From the NCBI RefSeq assembly GCF_024586455.1, contig NC_065923.1, positions 66,933,076-66,997,075 of the forward strand: a stretch of 64,000 nucleotides of DNA, given 5' to 3'. The DNA comes from Bactrocera neohumeralis. Lineage: Eukaryota > Arthropoda > Insecta > Diptera > Tephritidae. This document shows, in pieces, positions 1 through 11,271 of the stretch; within the stretch, counting starts at the first letter, position 1; every line of letters begins with the position of its first letter. The notes below the pieces were generated by a model, which worked only from the letters and a program-made list of their open reading frames with translations, made no database searches and was not told the origin of the DNA. A program made the position numbers and the translations under genes.

Positions 1-699
1 GCCAGATATTTGAAAATATGTGTGCGTGCCATTTTTTTTTTAATCGAGGATATTGCAGCTGGAAAATTTCAATGTTTGTTAAATCGCATGGAGAGATCTA
101 TTCTTTCGTATTTAAGTTACAGTTATTTGCCAAATACCAATTTTTGTCCAAAAACTACAATGCAAAATTGAATGCCATTAGAATACAATATTTTGCTGAT
201 GCATAAATATTTTTAAAATTGGCGAGCATTCAAAAATTTCATTGTTTATATATAATACATACATATATATGTATGTACGGTATGCAAATGTGTTTACTTA
301 AATGCAATAGAAATATTTAGAAACAAAACGAAATATTTATTTATTCTTAAGTTTTAGAATATAGTTTAAGTTGAAAACATTGCTTTGAGTTGCGATAAAC
401 CTTGACAGAATAAATCAAAATTGACCTATTTACTTAACTCATTCTCTATTAATTACATAAATATAAATTGTGTCTGATTTGAAGCATACGATTATAGGAG
501 AATGTTTACGTTGAAAACATTTCATGGAATCTCGAAAATATTAGAGAGCAAAAATCAAAAGTTCTGCATTCACTTAAGTCGTCTTCAGCTGATTTAATAT
601 ATAACTATCCTTTTTATTACAATTTTTGAGTTTTATTAATAAAACATTTCCTTCAAATGGGTATATTTACTGGAAGCTGAAATATATCAAAATATCTAA
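1..699. other. AT-rich noncoding stretch
   Basis: No gene recognised. The only open frame (18-206, 62 codons) has no recognisable motif and is of a length expected by chance in such DNA. There is a short TA/TACA microsatellite near 249-276. Confidence 0.5.
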
Positions 700-1275
700 G
701 CCTTGAGAACTGCAAATTTTTAAGTTGGCATGTTTTTAAAATAGTACTGATGATTAAAATTTATAATATTCAACTAATGCCATTTACCCAAAAAAAGTGT
801 AAAAGATTTCTAGATATTTGAATTGAATATTGATTTTGTAAAATTTTTAAAATTGCTATATTTTAAAAACTATTTTTTCGAATTTATAAAACTCAAATAA
901 GACTATTTACCAAAAAAAAAGTATAAAAGACTTTCAATAAAAATTTTTTGTGGTTGCCGTACTATTAAAAATTAATTATTTTCTTAAATTTATAATATTA
1001 AACTAATGCTATTTATTAAAAAAGTATACATATGTACAAACATATATAAAAGACTCAAAAATCAGACTTTTTAGTAGTATAAAACATTCAACGTCGTTTA
1101 GCTTAAAACAGTATACAGAATTTTAAATTAAGATATTTTGAGGCTTACATATTTTTTAAAATTATTTCTTTTTTTAAATTTAGAATATTCAATTAATGCT
1201 ATTTATTAAATAAAAATGCACATATATACATAAAAGAATTAAAATTCAGATTTTTGAGGTTGCCAAAAATCTTTT
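700..1275 (+). repeat. Degenerate tandem array, part 1
   Basis: A loosely conserved unit recurs head to tail. Each unit has a box like TTGAGGTTGCCATATTTTTA followed by one like CAACTAATGCTATTTATTAA and then AAAAAGTATAAAAGA. The second box lies at about 771-786, 891-909, 1000-1015 and 1190-1205, so the period is about 110-190 bp. The array resumes at 1800 after an inserted DINE element. Units differ by many substitutions and indels, which suggests an old array. It could alternatively be the inner repeats of an unrecognised transposon. Confidence 0.6.
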
Positions 1276-1277
1276 TT

Positions 1278-1780
1278 TATTCCCTGAACAGGGTATATTA
1301 AGTTTGTCACGAAGTTGGTAACACCCAGAAGGAATCGTCGGAGACCCTATAAAGTATATATATAAATGATCAGTATGTCGAGCTGAGTCAATTTAGCCAT
1401 GTCCGTCTGTCTGTCTGTCTGTCTCTGTCCGTCTGTCCGTCTGTCTGTATATATACGAACTAGTCTCTCAGTTTTTAAGATATCGTTTTGAAATTTTGCA
1501 AATGTCATTTTTTCTTCAAGAAGCTGCTCATTTGTCGGAACGACCGATATCGGACCACTATAACATATAGCTGCCATACAAACTGAACGATCGGAATCAA
1601 ATGCTTGTATGGAAAACTTTCAAAAAATTATTCAGATGTAATCTGCGAAGAAATTGTTCAGATCGGTTAACTATAGCATATAGCTTCCATACAAACTTAA
1701 CACATAGTTACTAACAGAAATGCACCTGTGAAGGGTATTTAGCTTCGGTGCAACCGAAGTTAACGTTTTTTCTTGTTTTT
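1278..1780 (+). mobile_element. DINE/Helitron-like non-autonomous element, family 1 copy A
   Basis: About 500 bp without coding capacity. It opens with a short palindrome, CCCTG-AA-CAGGG (1282-1293). A body shared with at least eight other places in this window follows, with blocks such as GGGTATATTAAGTTTGTCACG and ATCGGACCACTATA, and a (GTCT/GTCC)n tract at 1401-1448. It closes with a 6-bp hairpin CTTCGG-TGCAA-CCGAAG (1743-1759), then TTAACG and a T-rich end. Terminal hairpins, no long inverted repeats and GTCY microsatellites fit the DINE-1/mini-me (Helitron-like) group known from Diptera. The family assignment is by resemblance. It interrupts the tandem array described on either side. Confidence 0.75.
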
Positions 1781-1799
1781 AATTTATTAAAAGTAAAAA

Positions 1800-1985
1800 C
1801 AATTTTAAATTGAGATTTTTTGAAGTTGCCATATTTTTAAAAATTATTTAATTTTATTAATAATAATTATTTTTTTTAATAATGTATAATCTTCAGCTAA
1901 TGCTATTTATTAAAAAAATTATATAAAAGATTCTAAATTTAGTCTTTTGAGGTTACCATGTTTCCACAAAAAAATGTGGAAAATT
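1800..1985 (+). repeat. Degenerate tandem array, part 2
   Basis: Continuation of the 700-1275 array on the far side of DINE copy A. TTGAAGTTGCCATATTTTTA is at about 1819 and CAGCTAATGCTATTTATTAA at about 1894, followed by another TTTGAGGTTACCATG box near 1945. Removing the ~500-bp DINE restores a spacing of about 200 bp between boxes, consistent with an insertion into the array. Confidence 0.55.
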
Positions 1986-2879
1986 TTGTCAAATTAAAGC
2001 CTTAAGTTAAGTTCTTATTAAAAAAAATATAGATATTTTAAAGCGAAGAAAATATTTTTTTGACGAAAATATAGTGTGCAGACCAATCAGTTTGAACAAC
2101 AGCTATTTAGAGTAAAAGTTTTGATTGATTTTGCTGATAATACGATTTGGCAGTAGCGATTGAGCTGAAACTCGATCCTTACCACGCCGAGAAAACCATA
2201 ATATTCAAACATACATAACATAAGTATAAATCAGAAAAGTCTTATTTAGATGAATTTGAATGTTTTCAATTTGAAAACCGCCAAAGTGATGCGTAAACCT
2301 TTCTTCGTCTTTTTCTTGCGTAACGGTATTTTTTAAAAATTTTTGAAAAGTTCAGAATGTAAGAAATGAAACCAGAAGCTCAATTTTAGGTATTGAGCAC
2401 GGTATAAAATTATTAGGAATTGACCTTTGGGCATGGCACCACAAATATGCGTTTAAGCTACACAGCTCATGAACTATGTGATTTACCATATTTAAAGTAA
2501 ATCCATAATCAGATTGCTTTTAAAGCTTTCTTAGCACATATGTATGTATAATAACTTAATTCAATTGGACTAAATCATCCCCTCTGCTCTTTAAAATTTT
2601 TTAAATTTCAATTGGAATTTTATTTAATAGTATCTTTCTCGAAACTGTGTTTATTAAGCCGGTTAGGAAGATTTTTCGAAAACTACTCAACCGATCTTCA
2701 TGAAATTTTACACATGCCTTTGGGATAAAATTCGTTAAGACGAAGGTTTTTATTTTGATTACAACTATTTGAAAAAAGACTATTTAACTGAAAAACTATT
2801 TTCACTGAAATTTTCACTTTTTTTTAATTGTCTGACAATAATCCAATTTTTTGTTTTTTTCGTTAAAAAAATATTGTTA
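1986..2879. other. Noncoding stretch
   Basis: No gene recognised. The segment from about 2640 to 2760 (TTATTAAGCCGGTTAGGAAG, then a block about a fly-repeat-like CGATCTTCATGAAATTTTAC) resembles the body of DINE-type repeats but is too decayed to place. Confidence 0.4.
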
Positions 2880-3010
2880 AAGTTTATCAAATATATTCTC
2901 CCAACGTTTTATCAGCAGTTCTAAAAATCGAAGGAAATCGAACTGCAATCTTGGACTTGTCCTTTGCTCCCCAAAAAGCTGCTTATATGTCGGAAACACC
3001 TAATCACTGT

Positions 3011-4082
3011 TGTTGTTGTTTTAACGGAGATTCAATCCCCGTTGGGATGGTAAATATCATTTGTGTTGTCGTCGAGGTCATCTAACGGTAGGCCCAAGAA
3101 ACGTGCTGTTTCGACGGGGTCGGACCAAAGGGAGGAGGGTGTTAGATGGGTAGGGTTTGTGGGGCATGCAAAGAGGTGGTCAGTGTCATGCGGAGACTCG
3201 TTGCATGTTATTTTGTCAGGGTCTATTCTGGATAAGTAGGATTTAACCTGCTACAGAAAAGTTGCGCAAGGGTCACACGCGTTTCTCGCGGCAGCTGGAG
3301 CTCTTCGTCTGCGATGGGTGGTGGTTTAACTCCAAGAACGCCATTCACGGGAAGGGAGTCGGTGAAGGTGTTGATGGCTCTACTGTGAATGGCGGTCAGT
3401 ACCTGTCGAAAGTTAGTTGCGTCCGAAGTCCGGTCGGCGTACTGTACGACGTCGTCGACGTAATCCAGGAATGACCTCTTGATGCTCCTAGGAGGCGGTT
3501 CCGCTCCAAGCAGATATGATTTCTGCGAAAGCATCGCAGGAACTGCCTGGAGAGGAGTTCGTTATGCTCCTTAACCGGGAGCATGCGCGTCTCACTATAG
3601 ATCGTTCAATCGGAACATCACATCCTTAGTGGTCCGGAGTGCAGTATTTTGGCAGGTCTGAAGTTTCCTCATCTGCGTGCCACTGCATCCAGGCGACCAT
3701 ATGGGCGCTGCGTAATTGAGGACCGGCCGGCCGATTGCCTTGTATGTTGCCAACAACGTTTCTTTGTCTTTTCCCCATGTGCTGCCGGCTAGCGACTTGA
3801 GGATTTTGTTGCGGCTCTGTACCTTGGCGATAATCGCGGTCGTATGAGGAGTGAAGGAGCATAGACTATCAAAAGTTACACCTAAAATCTTAAGATTATT
3901 GACAGTCGGAATTTTGACGCCGACGACTGCTATGTTAAGCTCAAGTCTATACTCCTTCGTCCAGTTTGTAAATATGGTCGCTGTGGATTTGGTGGGGGAA
4001 AGTGTCAGATTTCGTGCAGTGAGGAAACGAGAAAGATCGGAGAGGTAGTTGTTTACCTTCGAACACATGTCATCGATTCCAT
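3011..4082 (-). mobile_element. 5'-truncated jockey-like non-LTR retroposon with 14-bp target duplication
   Basis: The insert is flanked by perfect 14-bp direct repeats CACCTAATCACTGT at 2997-3010 and 4083-4096. Read on the minus strand it ends at low coordinates in a (CAA)n tail (about 3011-3021) just after a stop codon. It begins at 4082 inside the reverse transcriptase, past the catalytic YADD. A 5' truncation plus a variable-length duplication is the usual outcome of target-primed reverse transcription. It lies in DINE copy K. The GC content is clearly higher than in the surroundings, suggesting a comparatively recent arrival. Confidence 0.85.
3032..4079 (-). pseudogene. ORF2 fragment of jockey-like retroposon: RT thumb to C-terminus
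   Basis: The first open block (4068-3595) shows features that follow the YADD box in jockey-clade reverse transcriptases. These are LTLSPTKSTATIFT, the LGVTFDS box, and GSTWGKDKETLLATYKAIGR before PVLNYAAPIWSP. A second block in another frame (3534-3223) continues the C-terminal part, for example DSLPVNGVLGVKPPPI. A further frameshift near 3240 leads to the final block with DHLFACP and LWSDPVETARFLGL, which ends at the stop at 3034-3032. At least two frameshifts and the missing 5' two thirds make it non-functional. The clade call is from motif recognition. The methionine at the start of the first block is an artefact of the open frame. Confidence 0.8.
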
Positions 4083-4349
4083 CACCTAATCACTGTAGCA
4101 TATATGGCACATAGCAGTCACACAAATTGATCGATGAAAACCAACCTCTTGTTAATTTGGCAAGATATTTTCACGAAAACGGCACAGGTTATTACTCAAA
4201 GTAAGGCTATAATACACAATATTTATTGTTGAGATTGGACTACTCTAGGATATATTGCTTTACAACATAATCAGTCCAAATCAGATCCTTGTATAGAAAA
4301 CTTTTTCATTTGGAAAGAAATCTTCATAAAATTCGCAATAGATTGTGTT

Positions 4350-5069
4350 TTAAGGGGGTATTCTCATGTAATCACTTCGTAAAATCGATTTTTTTTTTTA
4401 TATTTTGACAGTAAAACCTATTGAAAACATGCTGTGAAAAATTCAGACCGACATTCATAGTATTTGATAGGTTACAGCTCATAGTCGCCGACATGTCGTA
4501 AGCGACTGTCTACCAGGCGCCATGACAAGTCTGCAGCTGCTACGTTTCTAAACGCATTTTTCTCGAATCATCATTTTCTGAAACTGTCATGGTCCTAAAA
4601 AAAAAGTATTCAACCAATTGCTTTAAAATTTACATATGTTCTTCTACTCATTTATAGTTATCGTCACTACCATAATTATTTATTTTCCAAAATATTTTCA
4701 TACTTTTTTTACGATTTTTAACGAAAAAAACAAGATTTTCGTGACTTTTTTCATGTTCAACATTTTTGTTTTTTTATGAAATTGATTATATTTGGTAGGG
4801 ACGATAGTCGCAGAACTATTGAATAATAATCCATTCGATTTGTTTATTTCAGACAACATTAACAGCCGCTATCACCATGGCCAGGGAACTACTTTGATTA
4901 AAAAAAAAAAATATGTTAAAAATGTAGAAAACGAAAAAAAAAATTTTTTTTGTACATTTCAAAATACAAGTAAAAATATATTAAAAAACTAAAATTATTG
5001 AATTTTGTTGTCGCGTAAAAAAAGATTTCCCAAAAAAGCGGTAACACGTATGCGTTCACATGAGAGGTA
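4350..5069 (+). mobile_element. TTAA-targeting MITE, copy 1
   Basis: It starts at TTAA (4350-4353) followed by GGGGGTATTCTCATGTAATC and ends with TTCACATGAGAG near 5066, the inverted partner of a sister copy's end. About 700 bp, noncoding, full of A and T runs, with a central GC-richer block (CGACATGTCGTAAGCGACTG; GGCGCCATGACAAG). A sister copy lies inverted at 44371-45052 and defines both ends. The last ~11 bases of the right inverted repeat here are altered. The host DINE resumes as TAAGGCTACAAT, so the target was probably TTAA. TTAA duplication is typical of piggyBac-type and Kolobok-type transposons; which one cannot be told without the autonomous partner. Confidence 0.75.
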
Positions 5070-5245
5070 AGGTAAGGCTACAATATCGCATATATTGTTC
5101 AGATCGGACCACTATAGCATATAGTAGCCAAACAAGCTGACCAATCAAAATCAAAATAGATATCTTTTTATGCACTTTTATGCTATAAGAAGGTACATGT
5201 GAAAAGAATTAAATCTCCGTCGCAGTCAAATTTAAAGTTTTTTTT

Positions 5246-7175
5246 TGTTATTATCTCTGAATGCTAGTCAACTCAACTTAAGTCTAACTACAGTTGTATA
5301 ACACTTAACTCTATTCTCTGTATCCTGATGAACTCTACAAATGTCAACCAAAACAAATAAATTTCAGTAGGTATTTCGCGGGACTTACCACACAAATACC
5401 AACACACTCAACAGCCTTGAGACATAATATTCGGTTTTCGGTTAAATATTTTCAGTCACAGCATCTGACCTTTTTCTTCAATGCCAATTGCATTCACTTG
5501 CTGCATGGCACATTGAACACATTGCTTTACCACAAAACCAGACATTTTTACAAACACATTCATTTGATGCAACGAACTTTTCCAATATTTAGCCACATAT
5601 GAGCATATTCCTACAGTTTATATGTGCTCTACTCGACTTCTGAATGACACTTTTTAATTATTACTCTGGTATGAGGCTCATATATATGTTTGCTTCTGTA
5701 CTACCCCTTCCATACCTCTCAATTAACACACATTTACCGATTCTACAAATTCCTTTGGCTCGTTCATCACAACTCATGGCTGGGGAATTTTGTAATTAAA
5801 ATTTTTTAGAAAGTGGACTGAAAAAAATAACGAAAACAGTAGAAATTGCTTTTGCTTTTGTATTTGTATTTCCATTTGTACAATTCCTATATTTATTCAA
5901 ACAAATTCTGCCCTCGGCGCATATGTAGTAACCGTTTATTTGTTGGATTTCGATGCAAATAGTTGTTTTGTCTCTGTATTGCAGCAATTTAATTAAAATG
6001 CTGGCAGGCCTGTCGAAATAAATTATATACTATATATATATAAATTAATCATTTTGCAGCCTTTTCATGTACGGTGTAGTGCCTTGGGAGGTGTGTGGTT
6101 GAGCATGTGTGTGGAAACAAAGAGAAAATAAATGCCAACGTTCAAATATAAAATAAATAAAAATAAATATTTGAGCTGGCAACAACTTGCATCAAATATA
6201 AAAGTGCACAATGTGTTCTCCCTGTGATACCACTTTCAATTAGTTATCGATGTCAGAGTCCGAGAAAGTTTAAGTGAGAGCAAGCATTTTTCTCAATTTT
6301 CAATAATATTCTAAATTGTAATTTTCTATAATAAAATAGAAAATTTGTGTGTTTTCGCAAAGATATTAGTTAATAAAATAGAAATTATTTCACATTAACG
6401 AGAGAGCGCTAATAAAATTTTGAATGTACTATATGTTTCATATTTAGACCTAACAACAAAAATACACGAGTATACATTTCACAACCTTCCATTTCTAAAT
6501 ATCCGTCTATATGCATACTAATCAATATACTTATATAGAAAAAGGCTTGAAACACCATGTAATCCTTTGAACTGTAAGTTTGTATATATAATTCCAAGTT
6601 TTATAGAGCGACTTATGAGATTTAATTTTTAGGATGTAATCAGTTCCCTTAGATTTGACACGTACTGGCCTGATTAAACTGCATTTTCTCTAGTCTAGTA
6701 TAATTCTCTCGACATTTATGTGAAGTTTGGAATAGATATAACAATTTGTTTGACAGTTATTTGCACTTCTTTACACTTGTGAATTTCAAAAAAGCGAATA
6801 TCTAATGTACAAACTGAAAATATTTTCAGAAAATTCAAAATGGATCCGGCAAATAATTTTGGAAATATAAGGGTGTTTTTAAGAATTTTTTAAATTAGTC
6901 TAATCGGCTCCCAGAACTCTTCTTCATTTTTTTCGAAACGCTCGTTCGTTTTTCTTGAACTTTCTCGGAAATGGCGGTACCAATCGACTTGAAATTTTTG
7001 CACAACCTATTTATCTCAGGAATATGATTTTTGGTGTTATAACAATTTTTTTCAAGCCACTCTGATTACATTTTTTTTCTCAATAACGACGTTTTTAAGC
7101 CGCAATTTTGTCAAAAATCAAATTTTTGGATAATCCTTTAACTATTACTTGTATTCATGTATTTATTAATTTTTG
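5246..7175. other. Noncoding stretch
   Basis: No gene recognised. The open frames here (5417-5602, 5796-5987, 6409-6597) carry no motif and sit in AT-rich sequence. A TA microsatellite lies at about 6027-6044. From about 6840 to 7140 there is a decayed repeat-like segment with CCAATCGACTTGAAATTTTT. Confidence 0.4.
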
Positions 7176-7238
7176 AAGTGTTTTCGTCCATACGCACGAG
7201 ATGACCTAGCCAGCGCAGCCGCTGTCGTCATCTTGATC
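7176..7238 (-). mobile_element. Short RTE-like retroposon scrap
   Basis: The stretch with GTTTTCGTCCATACGCACGA and GATGACCTAGCCAGCGCAGC closely matches 15825-15880 in the better-preserved RTE-like element. There it encodes WLRWLGHVVRIDENTP on the minus strand. Only about 60 bp survive, abutting DINE copy D. Confidence 0.6.
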
Positions 7239-7244
7239 ACTTAT

Positions 7245-7728
7245 ATACTATATATATGTATATAATCCTATATATATCTCCATTAGTTTTTGGTAGTACA
7301 TACAACCATTAAGTGAGCAAAACTATTATGTGCACTCTCAAGCAACTTGTTGAAAGAATGTACAAATCAAGATCTTGTATGAAACACTATATTATTTGAC
7401 CAGATATCTTTACGAAATGCGTGGATTAAAGCGACGCTCGAATCGAATTCTTAAGATCGGAGTACTGTAGTATAAGCCTGCTATGCAAACTTATCGATCA
7501 AAATTAAGTTTCCAAAATTTGGCCTATATTTTTGTTCAAGGCAGTGGTACAAATACGGATCAAATTGTTTAAATCGGACCATAATAGCATATAGCTGCCA
7601 AACCAAATGTCCTATCAAAATGGAAAAAAAAAAATTTTGTACCCTTTTATCCTATAAGAAATACACCAGTGAAGGTGTAGGAAAGTATGACGGCTTCAGT
7701 ACAGCGAACGGTAACGTTTTTTCTTATT
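7245..7728 (+). mobile_element. DINE family 1 copy D (decayed)
   Basis: It shares family blocks in the right order: CTTGTATGAAACACTATATT, GACCAGATATCTTTACGAAA, AAATCGGACCATAATAGCAT, CACCAGTGAAGGTG, and a degraded 3' hairpin CGGCTTCAGTACAGCGAACGG followed by TAACGTTTTTTCTT. The 5' palindrome is not visible. Confidence 0.6.
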
Positions 7729-8000
7729 TACTTTTTAAGATTTTTACCGTTGTTTTTGTGAGTTAAACGTTTTGTTATATAATTAATATTCATTTATATG
7801 CTTTTAATTTCTTCATTTTTCCTTATCCGTAATCATATTCCTTTAATCAATTTGCTTTCGTGCCGTTTCAGCTAATGAATCTCAAATTCAAAAAAAAATT
7901 CTTAATTTGCCTTCGCAATTTCTTTCTACTGTATTCTGCTCCTTATGCGCCGACTTTAGCTGGCACGCTGATATTAAAAAACTTTGCACAATTTTTTCAC

Positions 8001-8720
8001 TAACTCACGAATGTTATTAAAATGAAATGCGTCTGCACGACGACTGTGAGCTGCAGCTGTCAAAGGATGCAAGATGACGACGATAAGCAGAAACTTTCGC
8101 CATCGCTTCCACACATTTGCCACGCACACAAAAACACGTACGCGAAACTGCAAAAAATCGCAGCGAAAACCGGCTGTATGGAATCAGTGGGTAGCAAAAC
8201 GAAAATGTGAAAAATTATGCTACTTTTGCTCCCGAAAAATAGCGACAGACGCGCGCCCCTGGAACAATGTACCGTTGCGTACATGCAATGCAAGCTAACC
8301 ACACTTCACGGCGACCCAATGGAGTCGTTGTGCCGAAAAATGTATCTCAGTCAGTCAAAAGTTTGAACACAAACGCGGCGTACTGCAAAGCGACAAGGAC
8401 GATGGGCAACTGACGCAGCGGCACGTAACGGTGAGTGCACAAGACCAAAACGGTGCGCAGGTAATCCAGGTGCAGGGCGGTCGGTGATAATCTTGATGAC
8501 GCAGGTCGAATGTGGCAACGTTGACATTGTGAGTGTGTGTATGTGTGGAAAGTGTGCGCAAATTTTCCAACTGAAATGCAGTTACAAACGAGCCAATGTG
8601 GGGGGTGCAACGTTAGCACAAAGTGCACGAGGCTTAAAGGATTGTTGTTTGGCGGAGACACATTATGACCGGAAAACGGCGGAAGCATAAACCAAACGGC
8701 GCGAAACACACACACACACA
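8001..8720. other. GC-richer island, possible 5' exon or promoter region
   Basis: The base composition is clearly richer in GC than the flanks, and several overlapping frames stay open on both strands (for example 8022-8210 and 8060-8302). That pattern usually reflects composition rather than coding. Two TCAGTC initiator-like hexamers (8347-8352, 8351-8356) and a good splice-donor match AACG|GTGAGTG (GT at 8431-8432) lie on the plus strand. No downstream promoter element is at the expected spacing. A (CA)n run closes the island near 8706-8721. It could be a noncoding first exon of a host gene, but there is no proof. Confidence 0.25.
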
Positions 8721-10387
8721 CTGATAGATATATACGTGTTTAAAGGCATCAACATGCTAACGGTAATTCTTTAGTCATTATCCTTGCCGTAGTCTAGGCT
8801 CGAATTGGTGTCTGTGCCCAAGAGGCACTGCGGTTTATGGGCAGCGAGTATATGACTTATATGTGTGTATGTATATCGTTTGTGCTACCCTTCGCTACGT
8901 TATTGAGTTTTCGTTTGCAACGCTGCAAGTTTACTTACTTGTCGGCTGGCTTTGCTTGCCTGTCACTCTTCGCTTAACGGTCGCTTATTATACCGTAATG
9001 ACAATAATGATATTGGCGACAATAACATGCGCTATTTGTAGTACATATGCGCACACATACAAACCCACGTACACTGATAATGCTATCTTGCTGCACAAAC
9101 GCTTATATGTACAGTTGTGCTGACGACAGCTTGGATGGCATTGCATTTCCGGTTGAGCCACATTTCATGAATCGTATTTTATGTTTGTTTGTTTACTTGC
9201 TTCCTTCTTGTTTCTGTTTTTATTGTATACGTTTTCACTTATCAGTAAGTTGTTGGGCGAATGTTGCACGTTTTATGAAAATTGGTGCGCAGGAAAAGTG
9301 ACATTTCAAGCGGTATGCACTTTGTGTTACCGTTAGACAGCGATATGTTTATAAATATTTCAGAAATTCTCACACATTTTTCATTATTAGCAGTGGTGAT
9401 TAACCCAGTAGTATGTAGCGGAGACTCTGCTTGGACTTGACGGAACTAAAAAATATATTTTATTTGTGAAAAAATGTGCACCCAAGACTGGGTAAAAATG
9501 TTGTTATCAAATACTTCGCTATTTGCTACACAAAAGTATCTAGAAAGATTGCGTGATTTTTCATGTGAATAGGATTAGTCGTTTCGAAGAAATCCTCACC
9601 GACTCTGAGAACTATATTTCGCGAAAAATTCGTTTAAACTTTAAAGCTTTGGAAGCCAATTATAATAAGTAAAAGAAAGACATTTAAAAAGTCCTTAGAA
9701 TGGCTCAATGGTTTGTTTGAGGACTTTGCGATTTTAATACGATACACCTTGAAATCGAGCTGAAACTTCGTTTTGTTACTAATTGTACTGCTTGGGAAAG
9801 CTTCGCTGGTTTTTGATTAAATTTGTCAATGAAGATAACAGTTTGAAGGCAAGCAGCAGCTTTAGAACAAATTCTATAATTGTGTACTTGGACATATCGA
9901 CAGAACAGGAAGTTAACGAAAATATACGTATGCTAGCTGGGTCTTTGTAGGCGGAACAGATTCCGATTTTTATCTGCAGACTCGGTGACAATCCTCAAAA
10001 TTACTTGAGTGACATTTTCTGTCATTGCCACAATAACAACCATACCGTAAGAAGCTGACAAAAGACACTAATTGCTTTGTTCGTCACTCAGTTTACGTTT
10101 TTGATCCTCACTGCAGTCGTCAGTTCAGCTTCCGTTGTGTGCAGTTTGGATTTCTGAAAGTTGAGTTAGTCGATGCTCTCAGGAAACCTTGTTAGGGCCT
10201 TATCTGCAGGATAGCTAACAGATAAACAATAACGTTTAATCACTGCTTTGCATCGTTAATTCTATGTAAACTTGGTTTAAAGTGAACATCGGAGCTTATT
10301 TTAGAATTTCTGATGATTTCTTTCAAGTCATGGCATAATCATGGGTGTTAGATTTAACATCTGGCAAAAACAATGTTAAATATATAG
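8721..10387. other. Noncoding stretch
   Basis: No gene recognised. The frames at 8863-9123, 9047-9301 and 9779-9991 have no motif and use codons like the noncoding background. Nothing repeat-like was identified either. Confidence 0.4.
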
Positions 10388-10689
10388 CGCGTGATCAAAG
10401 AAGAGATTTTTTCAATAGTCTTTTTTTGACAGATCACGCGATAGACGTGTCAAGCTGTTATGTTATTTTTGTTCAGTATTGCTTAGCAATTCATCATGGA
10501 AAGACTTAGTAGGAGATCCCACCATAGTACGACCATCACCCATCGTATTACGGGATGAAAATAATTTTTATATAAAATTTGTTAAATTAAAATATTAATT
10601 TCGAGGAGGTTGCCTGGAAATTGTGATGCTAAGTGTAATTAATTAATAATTAAAAAAAAGATTTTTTTTTTATCATCTATAGCTATGTC

Positions 10690-11268
10690 AACCAAAGTCT
10701 ACAGAGTCGTTTTCTTCAGGTATTTCCATATACAGTTCAAAAATGGAAGAAATCGGATAATAACCACGCCCACCTCCCATACAAAGGTTATGTTCAAAAT
10801 CACTAAAAGTGCGTTAACCGACTAACAAAAAACGTCAGAAACACTAAATTTTACGGAAGAAGTGGCAGAAGGAAGCTGCACCCAGGCTTTTTTAAAAATT
10901 GAAAATGGGCGTGACGCCCACTTATGGACCAAGAACCATATCTCAGGAGCTACTAGACCGATTTCAATGAAATTCGGTATATAATATTTTCTTAACACCC
11001 TGATGACATGTACGAAATGTGGGTGAAATCGGTTCACAACCACGCCTTCTTCCAATATAAAGCTATTTTGAATTCCATCTGATGCCTTCTCTGTATAATA
11101 CGAGCATAAACATTAGGAACCAATGATGATAGCGGAATAAAACTTTACAAAAATAAGGTATTTGAAAAATATGTAAATGACGTATTATGAAATCTCGATT
11201 ATCACTTTACCATGCGAGAGTATAAAATGTTCGGTGACACCCGAACTTAGCCCTTCCTTACTTGTTTT
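10690..11268 (+). mobile_element. DINE/mini-me-like element, family 2, 3' part
   Basis: Noncoding sequence with family 2 blocks: AACCACGCCCACCTCCC, CAGGAGCTACTAGACCGATT, TGAAATTCGGTATATAATAT, then the 3' hairpin GTTCGG-TGACAC-CCGAAC (11229-11246) and CTTAGCCCTTCCTTACTTG with a T run. The same 3' end is found at 54489-54528. It lies between the left inverted repeat and the coding part of the 2000-bp transposon, so it is the youngest layer of the nest. The 5' part with the GTCY tract is missing. Confidence 0.7.
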
Positions 11269-11271
11269 TTT

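Larger units (their letters stand above)
2880..5245 (+). mobile_element. Old DINE family 1 copy K, split by two insertions
   Basis: Three separated pieces (2880-2996, 4097-4349, 5067-5245) read in order as one DINE family 1 body. They contain CCCCAAAAAGCTGCTTATATG, CACTGTAGCATATATGG, TTGTATAGAAAACTTTTTCA, then TTGTTCAGATCGGACCACTA and a decayed 3' end. The first break holds a jockey-like retroposon and the second a TTAA MITE. Joining the pieces restores the order seen in copies A and B. The element is therefore older than both insertions. Confidence 0.6.

Noticed and set aside
1347..1577. 76-codon minus-strand frame through the GTCT microsatellite (RTDRRTDGQRQTDRQTD)
   Set aside because: It is a translated microsatellite inside a DINE element.
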